Origin: Acidobacteriota bacterium
GTDB lineage: Bacteria; Aquificota; Aquificia; Aquificales; Aquificaceae
Assembly (NCBI GenBank): GCA_003696155.1
Contig: RFFP01000014.1
Location: 1 to 64,000 of the forward strand
Direction: 5' to 3'
DNA: 64,000 nt
Both the position numbers and the translations under genes were made by a program. Positions 16,517 through 23,991 of the stretch are shown here, piece after piece; position 1 is the first letter of the stretch; each line of letters starts with the position of its first letter. The notes under the pieces were generated by a model. It saw only the letters and a list, made by a program, of their open reading frames with translations, did not search any database and had not been told where the DNA came from.

Positions 16517-17086
16517 TTATTTCCCCAATTCCTTCTTTACTTCCTCTGCAACCTTTATAAACCTTTCCATCTCCTCCACGTGCTGGTCTCTCAGGGTTAT
16601 CATGGCATCCTCGTGGCCTGCCATACCGCACATGGCTATGGTGAAGCAGTCTGTTTCTGCCCTTATTATCTTTAGTGCCACGTTAGCATAATGACAGTGA
16701 ACACCCACGAAGATGCACGCCTTTATCCTGTTGTGCCATATGGTCAGGTTTGGATGGTTTGGGTTTATCTCTACCGCTGGGTCTATCTTGGGATATTTGG
16801 GTCTGTAGTCGTACATGGGTATAATCTTAGCTCCAAGGACCTGGGCTATCCTCTTTACGAGCTTTGCCTTTTCCCTCGCCTCCTCGTTCCATGCGTAGAG
16901 AACTTGCGGACCGGGGAATATGGTAGGGTTAGCCCTTGTGAGCATAGCCCTTGCCGCCTCCCTCATAGCCAGCTCCTCGTCCACTATCTCGTTGAACATA
17001 AGAGCCTTACCCGGAGGTGGGTTTAAAACCCCCTCATAAACAGCTACTGGGTAGGGTGAAAAACCGCTAGGTCCAAGAGTTGCCAT
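16517..17086 (-). CDS. porD: Pyruvate:ferredoxin oxidoreductase, delta subunit (PorD type)
   Basis: This 189-residue protein lacks the ferredoxin motifs of usual delta subunits. It matches my recollection of the extra subunit of roughly 20-25 kDa found in the Hydrogenobacter pyruvate and 2-oxoglutarate ferredoxin oxidoreductases. It has an Asn-Pro rich centre (IDPAVEINPNHPNLTIWHN) and a Cys/His region (CIFVGVHCHYANVALKIIRA) that may touch the oxoacid site; that role is inference. The name follows the E-D-A-B-G order of the Hydrogenobacter operon. Confidence 0.8.
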   Translation of the reverse strand: MATLGPSGFSPYPVAVYEGVLNPPPGKALMFNEIVDEELAMREAARAMLTRANPTIFPGPQVLYAWNEEAREKAKLVKRIAQVLGAKIIPMYDYRPKYPKIDPAVEINPNHPNLTIWHNRIKACIFVGVHCHYANVALKIIRAETDCFTIAMCGMAGHEDAMITLRDQHVEEMERFIKVAEEVKKELGK

Positions 17087-17099
17087 GCCTTACCTCCTC

Positions 17100-17330
17100 T
17101 TACCTTTCTGCGTGTACTTCTGGCATTATCATATGTATGGCATTTCTCTTAAGAAGGTTAACACATACGTAAACGCAGAGTGCACAGCCCTTACACCTTT
17201 CCTGGACTACGAAGGCATGATGTTCTTCATCGGTATACATGAGCGTGTTAGGTTCTGGACAGAAAAGGGTACACTGCTTGCAGTTGTACTTACTGCATTC
17301 CTCGTTTATCACCTCTGCCACATAGTACAT
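17100..17330 (-). CDS. porE: Pyruvate:ferredoxin oxidoreductase, ferredoxin-like subunit (PorE type)
   Basis: This 76-residue subunit has two iron-sulfur motifs, CKQCTLFCP near residue 17 and CKGCALCVYVCVN near residue 46, for two [4Fe-4S] clusters that pass electrons between ferredoxin and the catalytic core. It is the first gene of the cluster, with GGAGG six bases before the ATG and a sigma-70 type promoter further up. A leading small ferredoxin gene is what separates the porEDABG order from the forDABGE order of the 2-oxoglutarate enzyme. Confidence 0.85.
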   Translation of the reverse strand: MYYVAEVINEECSKYNCKQCTLFCPEPNTLMYTDEEHHAFVVQERCKGCALCVYVCVNLLKRNAIHMIMPEVHAER

Positions 17331-17363
17331 GCCATGCCTCCTGCAAAAAGGATTGGTGTAAAT

Positions 17364-17391
17364 AAGTTAACACCCTTGAAGGATTTGTCAA
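17364..17391 (-). promoter_or_regulatory. Sigma-70 type promoter of porEDABG
   Basis: On the minus strand TTGACA (17386-17391) is separated by 16 bases from TAACTT (17364-17369). The start codon is 33 bases further on, so the mRNA has a leader with a ribosome site, unlike the leaderless genes nearby. Confidence 0.6.
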
Positions 17392-17419
17392 CCTGGATAT
17401 ATTTAAATTCCCAAAAGTC

Positions 17420-18529
17420 ATGGGTGTACCCCTTCTGCTGGTCCTTCTTCTCTTTGAACTGGTAAAAGCCCAAGAGGTCTGTTCAAGGGAAGATATCCTG
17501 CTCAGAATGAAGGATGTGATAGAGAACCATTATCTGTGGTTTGACAGGATAAAGGGGATTGAATGGAAAGATGGAGAGGATTTTATAAAACATGCAAGAA
17601 ACCACGGTGACCGATGGACGGCAATAACAAAAAGGGAAGAAGATAGGCTATGGTACTCAAGCTCAAAGATGGTAGGCATAGGTATAAGATGGGATGATAA
17701 GGGCTATATAAAGAGGGTTTTTCCCAACTCCCCTGCACAGAAAGGCGGACTTAGAGAGGGGGACCTTATGGTAAGCATAGGTGGTACTGTAGACAAGGCT
17801 CTCTGGAGGAAGGTTATAAGGGAGGTGGAGGTGGGTAAACCCATCAAGGTAGAAGTTATAAGGGGGGGCTTTTTTATGGAGTTTGATGTGGTCAAAGGGG
17901 AGTTTTTAGTTCCAGCCATAGAGGAAGTCCGCCTCATAGATCACGATGGGAAGCTCGTAGGGTACGTTCACATTACAAACTTTACGCAGCCAGCCCTTGA
18001 AGGTTTTACAGAAGTCATGGACAGGTTTAACTCTGTTAACATTGACCTGCTTATTATAGACCTGAGGGACAACGGTGGTGGTCTTATCTCGGTTGCCAGG
18101 AGTATGTTGGATATGTTGGTGAGTGGCGAAGGCGTGATGTTTTACCTGGAGGGTAGGAAGGGAAACATGGGCGTTTACGAATTTAGGGGAAAGAAGGGAT
18201 TTAAAAAACCCATAGCTGTAGTGGTAAACAGACAGACAGCCTCTGCGGCTGAGCTCTTCACCTCAGTGCTAAAAAGGTACGCAGGGGCCTTGATAGTGGG
18301 AGAGAACACAGTGGGTAAGTACGTGGGTAGCAACCTCTATCCCCTTGACGACTGCGGTAACGTGCTCAGGCTAGTAACCTTTCAGATGAAGCTCTCGGAT
18401 GGCAGCTTAGTTACCACAGAAAAGGGAATAGAGCCGGACTGTAAAACAGGCTCAAACACAGATCCGATAGAGGCATCCTTGGAGTGTCTTAACCTCTCTC
18501 AAAAAGTAAACGCTGTAAAACAGCCTTGA
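17420..18529 (+). CDS. S41 family C-terminal processing peptidase
   Basis: This 369-residue exported protease has a signal peptide (MGVPLLLVLLLFELVKAQ), a PDZ domain at about residues 90-160 (RVFPNSPAQKGGLREGDLMVSIGG) and the S41 catalytic domain. The Ser-Lys dyad is readable as Ser275 in RQTASAAELF and Lys300 in GENTVGKYVG. It belongs to the CtpA/Prc group, which trims or degrades periplasmic proteins from their C termini. It is divergent from porE, and its last 41 bases overlap the convergent kinase gene. Confidence 0.92.
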   Translation: MGVPLLLVLLLFELVKAQEVCSREDILLRMKDVIENHYLWFDRIKGIEWKDGEDFIKHARNHGDRWTAITKREEDRLWYSSSKMVGIGIRWDDKGYIKRVFPNSPAQKGGLREGDLMVSIGGTVDKALWRKVIREVEVGKPIKVEVIRGGFFMEFDVVKGEFLVPAIEEVRLIDHDGKLVGYVHITNFTQPALEGFTEVMDRFNSVNIDLLIIDLRDNGGGLISVARSMLDMLVSGEGVMFYLEGRKGNMGVYEFRGKKGFKKPIAVVVNRQTASAAELFTSVLKRYAGALIVGENTVGKYVGSNLYPLDDCGNVLRLVTFQMKLSDGSLVTTEKGIEPDCKTGSNTDPIEASLECLNLSQKVNAVKQP

Positions 18530-19004
18530 GCTCCTCTCTGCTCTTTTGTGTGTTTACAACAGTAGCATAATGGGGGGCAACAAATTTTTCCTTCTGTTTT
18601 CTGTAAACCTCTACGTTTGCGTCGGAGATGTCCACCCTGCTTCTGAGCCTTCTGAGTATTTCCTCCTCATCTGCATAGGCAAGCAGGAAGAGGGCTTCGG
18701 GGAAGGTACTTCTTACCATCTGTCTTTGCCAGTCTTCCAAAAAGGTGGCATCTAGCACCACGTCCTTTCCCATATTTGAGAGCTCCTTCGCTCTCTTGAG
18801 CATCTCTTCGTAAACCCTCATCGTCCACTGGGGTGAGTATATACCCTCTCCATAGGGAAGGTCTAACTTTTGCGTTGGCTTAAGACCCGCAAGCTCCTTC
18901 CTTATGAGGTCACTCCTGAGCCATTCAAAACCAAAATCCTCATGGAGTATGCTTGCGATGTAGGACTTTCCGCCCCCAGAAAGGCCCATCACTACCACAA
19001 TCAT
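18489..19004 (-). CDS. P-loop small-molecule kinase (AAA_33 type)
   Basis: This 171-residue protein has a Walker A motif GLSGGGKS at residues 7-14, a DVVLDATFLEDWQRQMV stretch in the Walker B and substrate region, and an arginine-rich LID (LRRLRSRVDIS). The arrangement fits the AAA_33 / zeta-toxin / gluconate-kinase-like group that phosphorylates sugars, nucleosides or RNA ends; the substrate is not predictable. It is coupled by a four-base overlap to the Dsb-like gene upstream. No antitoxin-like partner is adjacent. Confidence 0.8.
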   Translation of the reverse strand: MIVVVMGLSGGGKSYIASILHEDFGFEWLRSDLIRKELAGLKPTQKLDLPYGEGIYSPQWTMRVYEEMLKRAKELSNMGKDVVLDATFLEDWQRQMVRSTFPEALFLLAYADEEEILRRLRSRVDISDANVEVYRKQKEKFVAPHYATVVNTQKSREELKAVLQRLLFERG

Positions 19005-19495
19005 CTTATGCCGAGGTTTTTTAGAAGCGCAGGGCTGTATCCTTCAATGACCTTGTAACTTCCTAGCACTATGTTGTAGGGTGTTCCTTGGACGTTTAAC
19101 TTTTCCGCAGCCCTTATATGCTCATAAACAAGAGGACACTCTGCAACCTTAGGTGGATTGCGGTCAAACTTCCCAAGCAGGACCTCATCAAGAGCTCTAA
19201 CCTTATCCTTAGAGCAGGCAATATAGTGAGACTTGGCATAGCTTTCTGGAAAGCCTTTGAAGGGAAGTAAAAAGACGTAGAGTTTAACTTTGTCAAGATG
19301 GGGCTTTAGCTCCGTCCACTCCTTTCTGCAGTGCCCACAGTCGGGGTTTATAAAGGTTATGAGCTCCCTTTTGCCCTTGCCTACCACTATAGCCTTTTCT
19401 AAGGGAAGCTCCTTTACCTGCTGTCTTATAAACTCAGAGTAAAGGTCCTGAGCCAAGGAGAAACTAAGAAGAAGGAGAAAGACTAACACCTTCAT
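19001..19495 (-). CDS. Periplasmic thioredoxin-fold protein (DsbC/DsbG-like)
   Basis: This 164-residue protein has a signal peptide (MKVLVFLLLLSFSLAQ), a CGHC redox motif at Cys53-Cys56 in FINPDCGHCRKEW, two further cysteines (IACSKDK, AECPLVY) and the cis-proline loop GTPYN. It should act on disulfides in the periplasm, like the catalytic domain of DsbC/DsbG but without their dimerisation domain. The start is leaderless in layout, its -10 box lying on the ispH stop codon. Confidence 0.85.
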   Translation of the reverse strand: MKVLVFLLLLSFSLAQDLYSEFIRQQVKELPLEKAIVVGKGKRELITFINPDCGHCRKEWTELKPHLDKVKLYVFLLPFKGFPESYAKSHYIACSKDKVRALDEVLLGKFDRNPPKVAECPLVYEHIRAAEKLNVQGTPYNIVLGSYKVIEGYSPALLKNLGIR

Positions 19496-19502
19496 GGATA
19501 GG

Positions 19503-19508
19503 ATTATA
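19503..19508 (-). promoter_or_regulatory. -10 box of the Dsb-like gene, leaderless layout
   Basis: TATAAT ends seven bases before the ATG and overlaps the ispH TAA stop codon. Confidence 0.55.
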
Positions 19509-20364
19509 ACTTAGTGAGCTCCCTTATACGACCGATGACTTGCTCAATTATCCAATTTGGCGTAGAGGCTCCTGCGGTCAGGCCTACCCTCTTTACACCC
19601 TCAAACCACTCTGCTTTTAGCTCTTCTGCGGTTTCCACGTGGTAGCTTCTGGGGTTTAAGCTCTTGGCTATTTCATAGAGCCTTTTGGTGTTCCCGCTGT
19701 TCCTACCACCTATAACCACCATGAGGTCCACCTCTGGAGCTATCTTGTATACATCCTCTTGGCGCTCGGAGGTGGCGTTGCATATGGTGTTTATTATCTT
19801 AACCTCCCTTGCCCAAAGGGCAACCTCTCCCACGACCTCCTTGAAAAACTGCTCGTTTTGGGTTGTCTGTGCCACTATGCCCACCCTATCCCTGTGCAGA
19901 ACGGCCTTCAGGTCATCTCTGTTTTCCACCACAACACCCTTGCCTCCTGCTTCCTCAAGGTATCCTAGGGTTCCTATAACCTCCGGGTGGTTCTTTTCAC
20001 CTACCAGCACTATAAAATACCCTTCTTGGGAGAGTTTTATCACAGCCTCGTGCACAGCCTTTACAAAGGGGCAGGTAGCGTCCACTATGCTCACGCCCTT
20101 TGAAAGGAGCTCCCTCTCCCTCTTTGGAGATATACCATGAGACCTTATTATCACTACGCCCCCACTCTCCAGCCCGTCCTCACTTTCAACAGGGTTCACA
20201 CCCTTTTGCCTTAACCTGTTTACCTCCTGAGGGTTGTGTATGAGGGGACCTAGGGAGTATATGGTCTTCTGTTTCCTTTCTCTAGCTGCCTCTTCTGCCA
20301 GGTTTATGGCTCTCTTTACGCCAAAGCAAAAGCCCGCATGCTCAGCAACCACTATCTCAACCAT
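19504..20364 (-). CDS. ispH: 4-hydroxy-3-methylbut-2-enyl diphosphate reductase
   Basis: IspH performs the last step of the MEP isoprenoid pathway, giving IPP and DMAPP with an iron-sulfur cluster. The three cluster cysteines are in AGFCFGVKRA (Cys13), DATCPFV and NTICNAT. The catalytic loops RSHGIS, EKNHPEV and GGRNSGNT are present. At 286 residues it is a normal single-domain enzyme with no S1 domain fusion. The gene is flanked on both sides by leaderless-type promoters, one for itself and one for the next gene. Confidence 0.97.
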   Translation of the reverse strand: MVEIVVAEHAGFCFGVKRAINLAEEAARERKQKTIYSLGPLIHNPQEVNRLRQKGVNPVESEDGLESGGVVIIRSHGISPKRERELLSKGVSIVDATCPFVKAVHEAVIKLSQEGYFIVLVGEKNHPEVIGTLGYLEEAGGKGVVVENRDDLKAVLHRDRVGIVAQTTQNEQFFKEVVGEVALWAREVKIINTICNATSERQEDVYKIAPEVDLMVVIGGRNSGNTKRLYEIAKSLNPRSYHVETAEELKAEWFEGVKRVGLTAGASTPNWIIEQVIGRIRELTKL

Positions 20365-20372
20365 GTCCTTTA

Positions 20373-20378
20373 AATATA
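20373..20378 (-). promoter_or_regulatory. -10 box of ispH, leaderless layout
   Basis: TATATT ends eight bases before the ATG. An AAAGGA within the gap is too close to the start to act as a normal ribosome site. Confidence 0.5.
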
Positions 20379-20406
20379 GTTGTCTTCTAGTGAAAGGCTC
20401 TATGCT

Positions 20407-21255
20407 CTAGCTCATGCACCTTAATGCCTCTTCTGTAAGGAAGCCTTCAAAAACCTTGCAAACCCCACCTTCTAGAAACACCTCCTTCATATCTTCGCTC
20501 ATGTCTACTCTAAGAATCTCTCCACCCCTTGTGTGTACCTCAACGGGCTTACTTTTAACCATACCCTTTGTGTAGGCTATGAGGGCTGAGGCCACAGCAC
20601 CTGTCCCACAGGCAAGCGTTTCCGATTCCACACCACGTTCGTAGGTCCTTATGCTTATGGAGCTTTCAGAGAGAGGTTCTATAAAGTTTACGTTTGTACC
20701 TTTTGGTTCAAACTCTCTGTGGAACCTTATAGACCTACCCAACCTGACAACATCTATTCTTTCAAGGCCATCAACAGGTGCCACAAAGTGGGGAACGCCG
20801 GTGTTTATGAAGTAGCCCTTCACAGTTATTCCATCCACCTCAAGGCTGATCTCCCTTAGGCTGTGGGGACTTGTAAGCTGAACCTTTACCCTTTTACCCC
20901 CTTGGAGCACCCAAGCCCTTATTACACCAGCAAGGGTTTCAAATCTAACCTCCGAGCCCACAACAATACCCCTATCGTAGGCAAACCTGACCGCACAGCG
21001 AGAACCATTTCCACACATCTCCGCCAGTGAACCATCAGAGTTAAAAAACCGCCATCTGAAATGGTTGTCCGGATTTTGGGGCTCCTCTATGAGTATTAGG
21101 CCATCAGCTCCCACACCCCTATGGAATAGGCACACCGCCTTTACAAAGTCGCTTATTCCCATTTCCAGCTTCTGCAAGAAGGTCTCAACCTTACCATCTC
21201 TGTTGTCTATAAGAATAAAGTCGTTTCCCGAGCCTTGCAATTTTGTAAACTCCAT
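20407..21255 (-). CDS. dapF: Diaminopimelate epimerase
   Basis: DapF turns LL- into meso-diaminopimelate for peptidoglycan and lysine. The two catalytic cysteines are in the phrases EMCGNGSRC and LACGTGAVASA, which are diagnostic, and the N terminus FTKLQGSGNDFILIDN is typical. It is 282 residues. The region in front is unusual: it combines a leaderless-type -10 box with a short upstream reading frame whose stop ends one base before the dapF ATG. Confidence 0.96.
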   Translation of the reverse strand: MEFTKLQGSGNDFILIDNRDGKVETFLQKLEMGISDFVKAVCLFHRGVGADGLILIEEPQNPDNHFRWRFFNSDGSLAEMCGNGSRCAVRFAYDRGIVVGSEVRFETLAGVIRAWVLQGGKRVKVQLTSPHSLREISLEVDGITVKGYFINTGVPHFVAPVDGLERIDVVRLGRSIRFHREFEPKGTNVNFIEPLSESSISIRTYERGVESETLACGTGAVASALIAYTKGMVKSKPVEVHTRGGEILRVDMSEDMKEVFLEGGVCKVFEGFLTEEALRCMS

Positions 21256-21256
21256 T

Positions 21257-21292
21257 TTATATTATTATAACCTTATTCCCCAGCAACCCCAT
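21257..21292 (-). CDS. Possible 11-codon upstream reading frame before dapF
   Basis: On the minus strand an AGGAGGTGA site stands three bases before an ATG that opens MGLLGNKVIII and stops at 21257, one base before the dapF start. The ribosome site is as good as any in the window. It could be a leader peptide coupled to dapF, but it would need a transcript starting upstream of 21300; the leaderless dapF promoter lies inside it. It is a speculative call. Confidence 0.3.
   Translation of the reverse strand: MGLLGNKVIII
21264..21269 (-). promoter_or_regulatory. -10 box of dapF, leaderless layout
   Basis: TATAAT ends eight bases before the dapF ATG, with no ribosome site between. Confidence 0.5.
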
Positions 21293-21307
21293 GGCTCACC
21301 TCCTCCC

Positions 21308-21327
21308 TCACCCCCTCCCGGGGGTGA
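21308..21327. repeat. Perfect GC-rich inverted repeat between dapF and hemE
   Basis: TCACCCCC-TCCC-GGGGGTGA is an eight-pair inverted repeat with a four-base centre, midway between the two divergent start regions. No T tract follows on either strand, so it is unlikely to be a terminator. It may be an operator or an RNA hairpin in front of the short upstream frame. Confidence 0.5.
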
Positions 21328-21335
21328 AAATGTGA

Positions 21336-21341
21336 TAGGAT
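21336..21341 (+). promoter_or_regulatory. Weak -10 box of hemE
   Basis: TAGGAT ends nine bases before the hemE ATG. A TATAAG four bases before the ATG is an alternative. No ribosome site is present. Confidence 0.3.
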
Positions 21342-21350
21342 ATAAGGACC

Positions 21351-22352
21351 ATGCTTCTTCTTAAAAGTATAAGAGGAGAAAAGATTCCCCGCTTTCCTAT
21401 ATGGCTCATGCGTCAGGCGGGTAGGTACATGCCCCAGTACAGGGAGTTAAGAGAAAAAGAGAGGGATTTTTTTAGCTTCTGCAAGAACGTAGAGCTCTCA
21501 GTCAAAGCCAGCCTTCTTCCTCTTGAGCTTCTAGGTGTGGACGCAATAATAATCTTTTCTGACATACTCGTTCCTCTAGAGCCCATGGGTGTGGATGTAA
21601 GCTTTTTTGAAGGTGAGGGTCCAAGGCTTTACTGGGACGGTAGGGTAGAAGGTCTGAAAAGGATAAGCTTTTCTCAGGTAGAGTTTGTGGGCGAGATAAT
21701 AAGGTCTTTGAAAAGTGTTGTTAAAGATGTGCCCATCATAGGCTTTTGTGGAGCTCCCTTCACTTTGATGTCCTATATGCTAGAAGGTGGGTCTAGCAGG
21801 GATTTTAGAAAGACCAAGCTCTTCATATGGCAGAGAAGGGGAGAGTGGGAAAGGCTTATGTCTTTGCTTGTGGAAAGCCTTGTGGAATACATGAGGGGTC
21901 AGGTGAGGGCAGGGGCAGACCTCCTTCAGGTCTTTGACAGTTGGGCTATGCACCTACCTTATGAGGACTTTGAGGAGTACGCCCAGAGGTATCTAAAGGT
22001 CTTCTTTGAAAGCCTAAAAGGGAGCGTGGACGTTCCCCTAATATACTTCTTCAGAGGTTCGGGCTCTTTCCTTAGGGCTCTTGAGAACTTGCCCGTGGAT
22101 GTTATTTCCCTTGACTGGACAGTGGACATGGTCTCCGCCATGAGAAAAAGCTCCAAGGTCTTCCAAGGAAATCTGGATCCTGCAGTGCTTTACTGCGACG
22201 AAGAAACCATAGATGGGAAGGCCTTAGAGCTTCTAAGGTGCGTACCGAGAAAAACGGGCTACATTTTCAACTTAGGGCATGGTCTTATGCCCGACATGGA
22301 GCTCAAGAAGGTCAAGTTCCTTGTAGACAGGGTCAAGAGCTTTGCCCTATGA
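21351..22352 (+). CDS. hemE: Uroporphyrinogen decarboxylase
   Basis: HemE removes four carboxyl groups from uroporphyrinogen III to give coproporphyrinogen III in haem synthesis. The signature FPIWLMRQAGRYMPQYRE begins at about residue 15, and IIFSDILVPLEPMG and FCGAPFTLMSYML follow. The length of 333 residues is normal. Its stop codon overlaps the trm1 start (ATGA), so the two are translated together although their functions differ. hemL is found elsewhere in the window. Confidence 0.97.
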   Translation: MLLLKSIRGEKIPRFPIWLMRQAGRYMPQYRELREKERDFFSFCKNVELSVKASLLPLELLGVDAIIIFSDILVPLEPMGVDVSFFEGEGPRLYWDGRVEGLKRISFSQVEFVGEIIRSLKSVVKDVPIIGFCGAPFTLMSYMLEGGSSRDFRKTKLFIWQRRGEWERLMSLLVESLVEYMRGQVRAGADLLQVFDSWAMHLPYEDFEEYAQRYLKVFFESLKGSVDVPLIYFFRGSGSFLRALENLPVDVISLDWTVDMVSAMRKSSKVFQGNLDPAVLYCDEETIDGKALELLRCVPRKTGYIFNLGHGLMPDMELKKVKFLVDRVKSFAL

Positions 22353-23458
22353 CCAAGGAAGGAAGGGTTTTACTGGATCTTGAGGTTCCCAGAGTAGTAT
22401 CCTCAAAGATGGGGGTCTTCTACAATCCCTATATGAGAGAAAACAGGGACATTAGCCTTCTCCTGCTTACCGCCCTAGACATGGATGGACTGACCGTCTG
22501 CGACCCTATGGGTGCGAGCGGAGTGAGAAGTTTAAGGTTTCTCCTGGAGCTTCCTAAGGTTAATAGGCTCATATACAACGACATAGACCCGAGGGCTGTA
22601 GAGTACTTTAGGGGTCTCCTACAGAGGCACAAGGTGGACCTAGACAGGGTGGAGATTTACAACGAGGATGCGTGCCTGCTTTTGAGAAGGCTGAAAAACT
22701 GCCACTATGTAGACCTTGACCCTTATGGTTCCCCTGTACCTTTCTTGGAGAGCTCTATCCTGCCCCTATCAAGGTATGGCGTGCTTGCGGTGACTGCAAC
22801 GGACACCTCCGTCCTTTCGGGTACCTATCCCAAGACCTGCTTAAGAAGGTACGGTTCCCTTCCCCTTCTTGAGGCGGAGTTTTACCACGAGGTAGGTACA
22901 AGGATACTCATAAAGAAGGTTATAGAAGAGGGTGCAAAGCTTGACTATGCCTTAACACCCCTGTTCTCTTACTCATACAGACACTACATTAGGGTTTTCT
23001 TCCTAAAGGATATGGGACCAAAAAAGGCAGATGTACTGCTGGAGAGAATAGGCTTTTTGACCTACTGTCCCAGCTGTCTTTACAGAAAGGGAATAAAACC
23101 CTACCCTTCGGTGAAAGGATGCCCACACTGTGGAAGTGATCTCCTCTTTGCCGGTCCCCTCTGGCTTGGGGAGCTGTGGAAGGGAGAGGTTCTTTCAAAG
23201 ATGTGGGAAAGGAGGAGCATGCTTGAGCTCTCAGAAAATACACATAAGATAATTATGAGGATAAGGGAGGAATCAACCCTACACACCTTAGGCTTTTACA
23301 CCATATCCTCAATAGGTAGGGCTTTTAGGAAAGGTCAGCTTCCACCTATAGAGAGGTTCTTGGAGCTTTTTGAGGCTGTCAGGACCCATTTTACCGCAGA
23401 AGGCTTTAGAACAGCCCTCCCGCATGAGGAAGTGTTAAGGAGGATAAGCCTCCTATGA
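22349..23458 (+). CDS. trm1: tRNA (guanine-N2)-dimethyltransferase Trm1
   Basis: Trm1 makes N2-methyl- and N2,N2-dimethylguanosine at position 26 of tRNA and is mainly an archaeal and eukaryotic enzyme; the Aquifex enzyme is a known bacterial case that also modifies G27. The SAM motif VCDPMGASGVRSLRFLLEL, the catalytic DLDPYGSPVPFLES and a zinc site with CPSC and CPHC are readable. The length is 369 residues. The frame is open 37 codons further upstream, but the ATG at 22349 overlaps the hemE stop and gives the normal N terminus. It is coupled to hemE and to the next gene. Confidence 0.93.
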   Translation: MTKEGRVLLDLEVPRVVSSKMGVFYNPYMRENRDISLLLLTALDMDGLTVCDPMGASGVRSLRFLLELPKVNRLIYNDIDPRAVEYFRGLLQRHKVDLDRVEIYNEDACLLLRRLKNCHYVDLDPYGSPVPFLESSILPLSRYGVLAVTATDTSVLSGTYPKTCLRRYGSLPLLEAEFYHEVGTRILIKKVIEEGAKLDYALTPLFSYSYRHYIRVFFLKDMGPKKADVLLERIGFLTYCPSCLYRKGIKPYPSVKGCPHCGSDLLFAGPLWLGELWKGEVLSKMWERRSMLELSENTHKIIMRIREESTLHTLGFYTISSIGRAFRKGQLPPIERFLELFEAVRTHFTAEGFRTALPHEEVLRRISLL

Positions 23459-23991
23459 GTTATTACAGAGAGCTAAGGCAGCTGGTGCTCGAGCTAAAAG
23501 GAGGGGAGTTTTTCCTCTCACCTAGGGACAGATGGTTTCTAAAGTTCCTTGAGGAAAACAACTACCCCCTGCCAGTGGTCAAGGAGGGTATAAGAAGGTT
23601 TTTTCTGAAGCATCCACCGGAGAGGAGAAGGCTTCCCCTCTTCATGAGCTTTGGAGAAATTGAAAAGCTAAGGAAGGTTTATAGGAAGGGGGAAGCTAAG
23701 GGCTTTAGCTGGCAAGAGAGGTTCTGGGATAAGGTCAAAGTGGCCGAAAGGTTTTTAGGTGAGCTAAAGCTTAAGGAGCCAGAGGATATGGAGTCAGCGG
23801 AGGGGACCCTTCAGATGCTTGAGAACACCCTTGCGAAAAAGCTCTGGGATAACCTCCCAAAAGAAGAGAAGCTTAGGCTAAGAAGGAAGTTTTCCCAGTT
23901 TGCCACCGAGGAGGAGCTATTCAAGCTTATGATAAAAAGGGAACTACTCAAAAGGGAAGGCCTGGGGAGGCTTTCCGTCTTTGTTGACTGA
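23455..23991 (+). CDS. Uncharacterised charged helical protein
   Basis: I do not recognise this 178-residue protein. It is rich in Glu, Lys, Arg and Leu, begins with SYYRELRQLVLELKGGEFFL and has a middle RRFFLKHPPERRR. There is no signal peptide or membrane segment. It is coupled to trm1 by an ATGA overlap, which hints at a link with RNA or tRNA handling, but this is only context. The last 44 bases overlap the convergent trpE. Confidence 0.65.
   Translation: MSYYRELRQLVLELKGGEFFLSPRDRWFLKFLEENNYPLPVVKEGIRRFFLKHPPERRRLPLFMSFGEIEKLRKVYRKGEAKGFSWQERFWDKVKVAERFLGELKLKEPEDMESAEGTLQMLENTLAKKLWDNLPKEEKLRLRRKFSQFATEEELFKLMIKRELLKREGLGRLSVFVD

Noticed and set aside
18489-19004. Zeta-type toxin of a toxin-antitoxin pair
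   Set aside because: No small antitoxin gene is adjacent; the neighbour is a periplasmic Dsb-like protein, so a metabolic kinase is more likely.
21308-21327. Terminator between dapF and hemE
   Set aside because: The repeat lies between two divergent starts and has no T tract on either strand.
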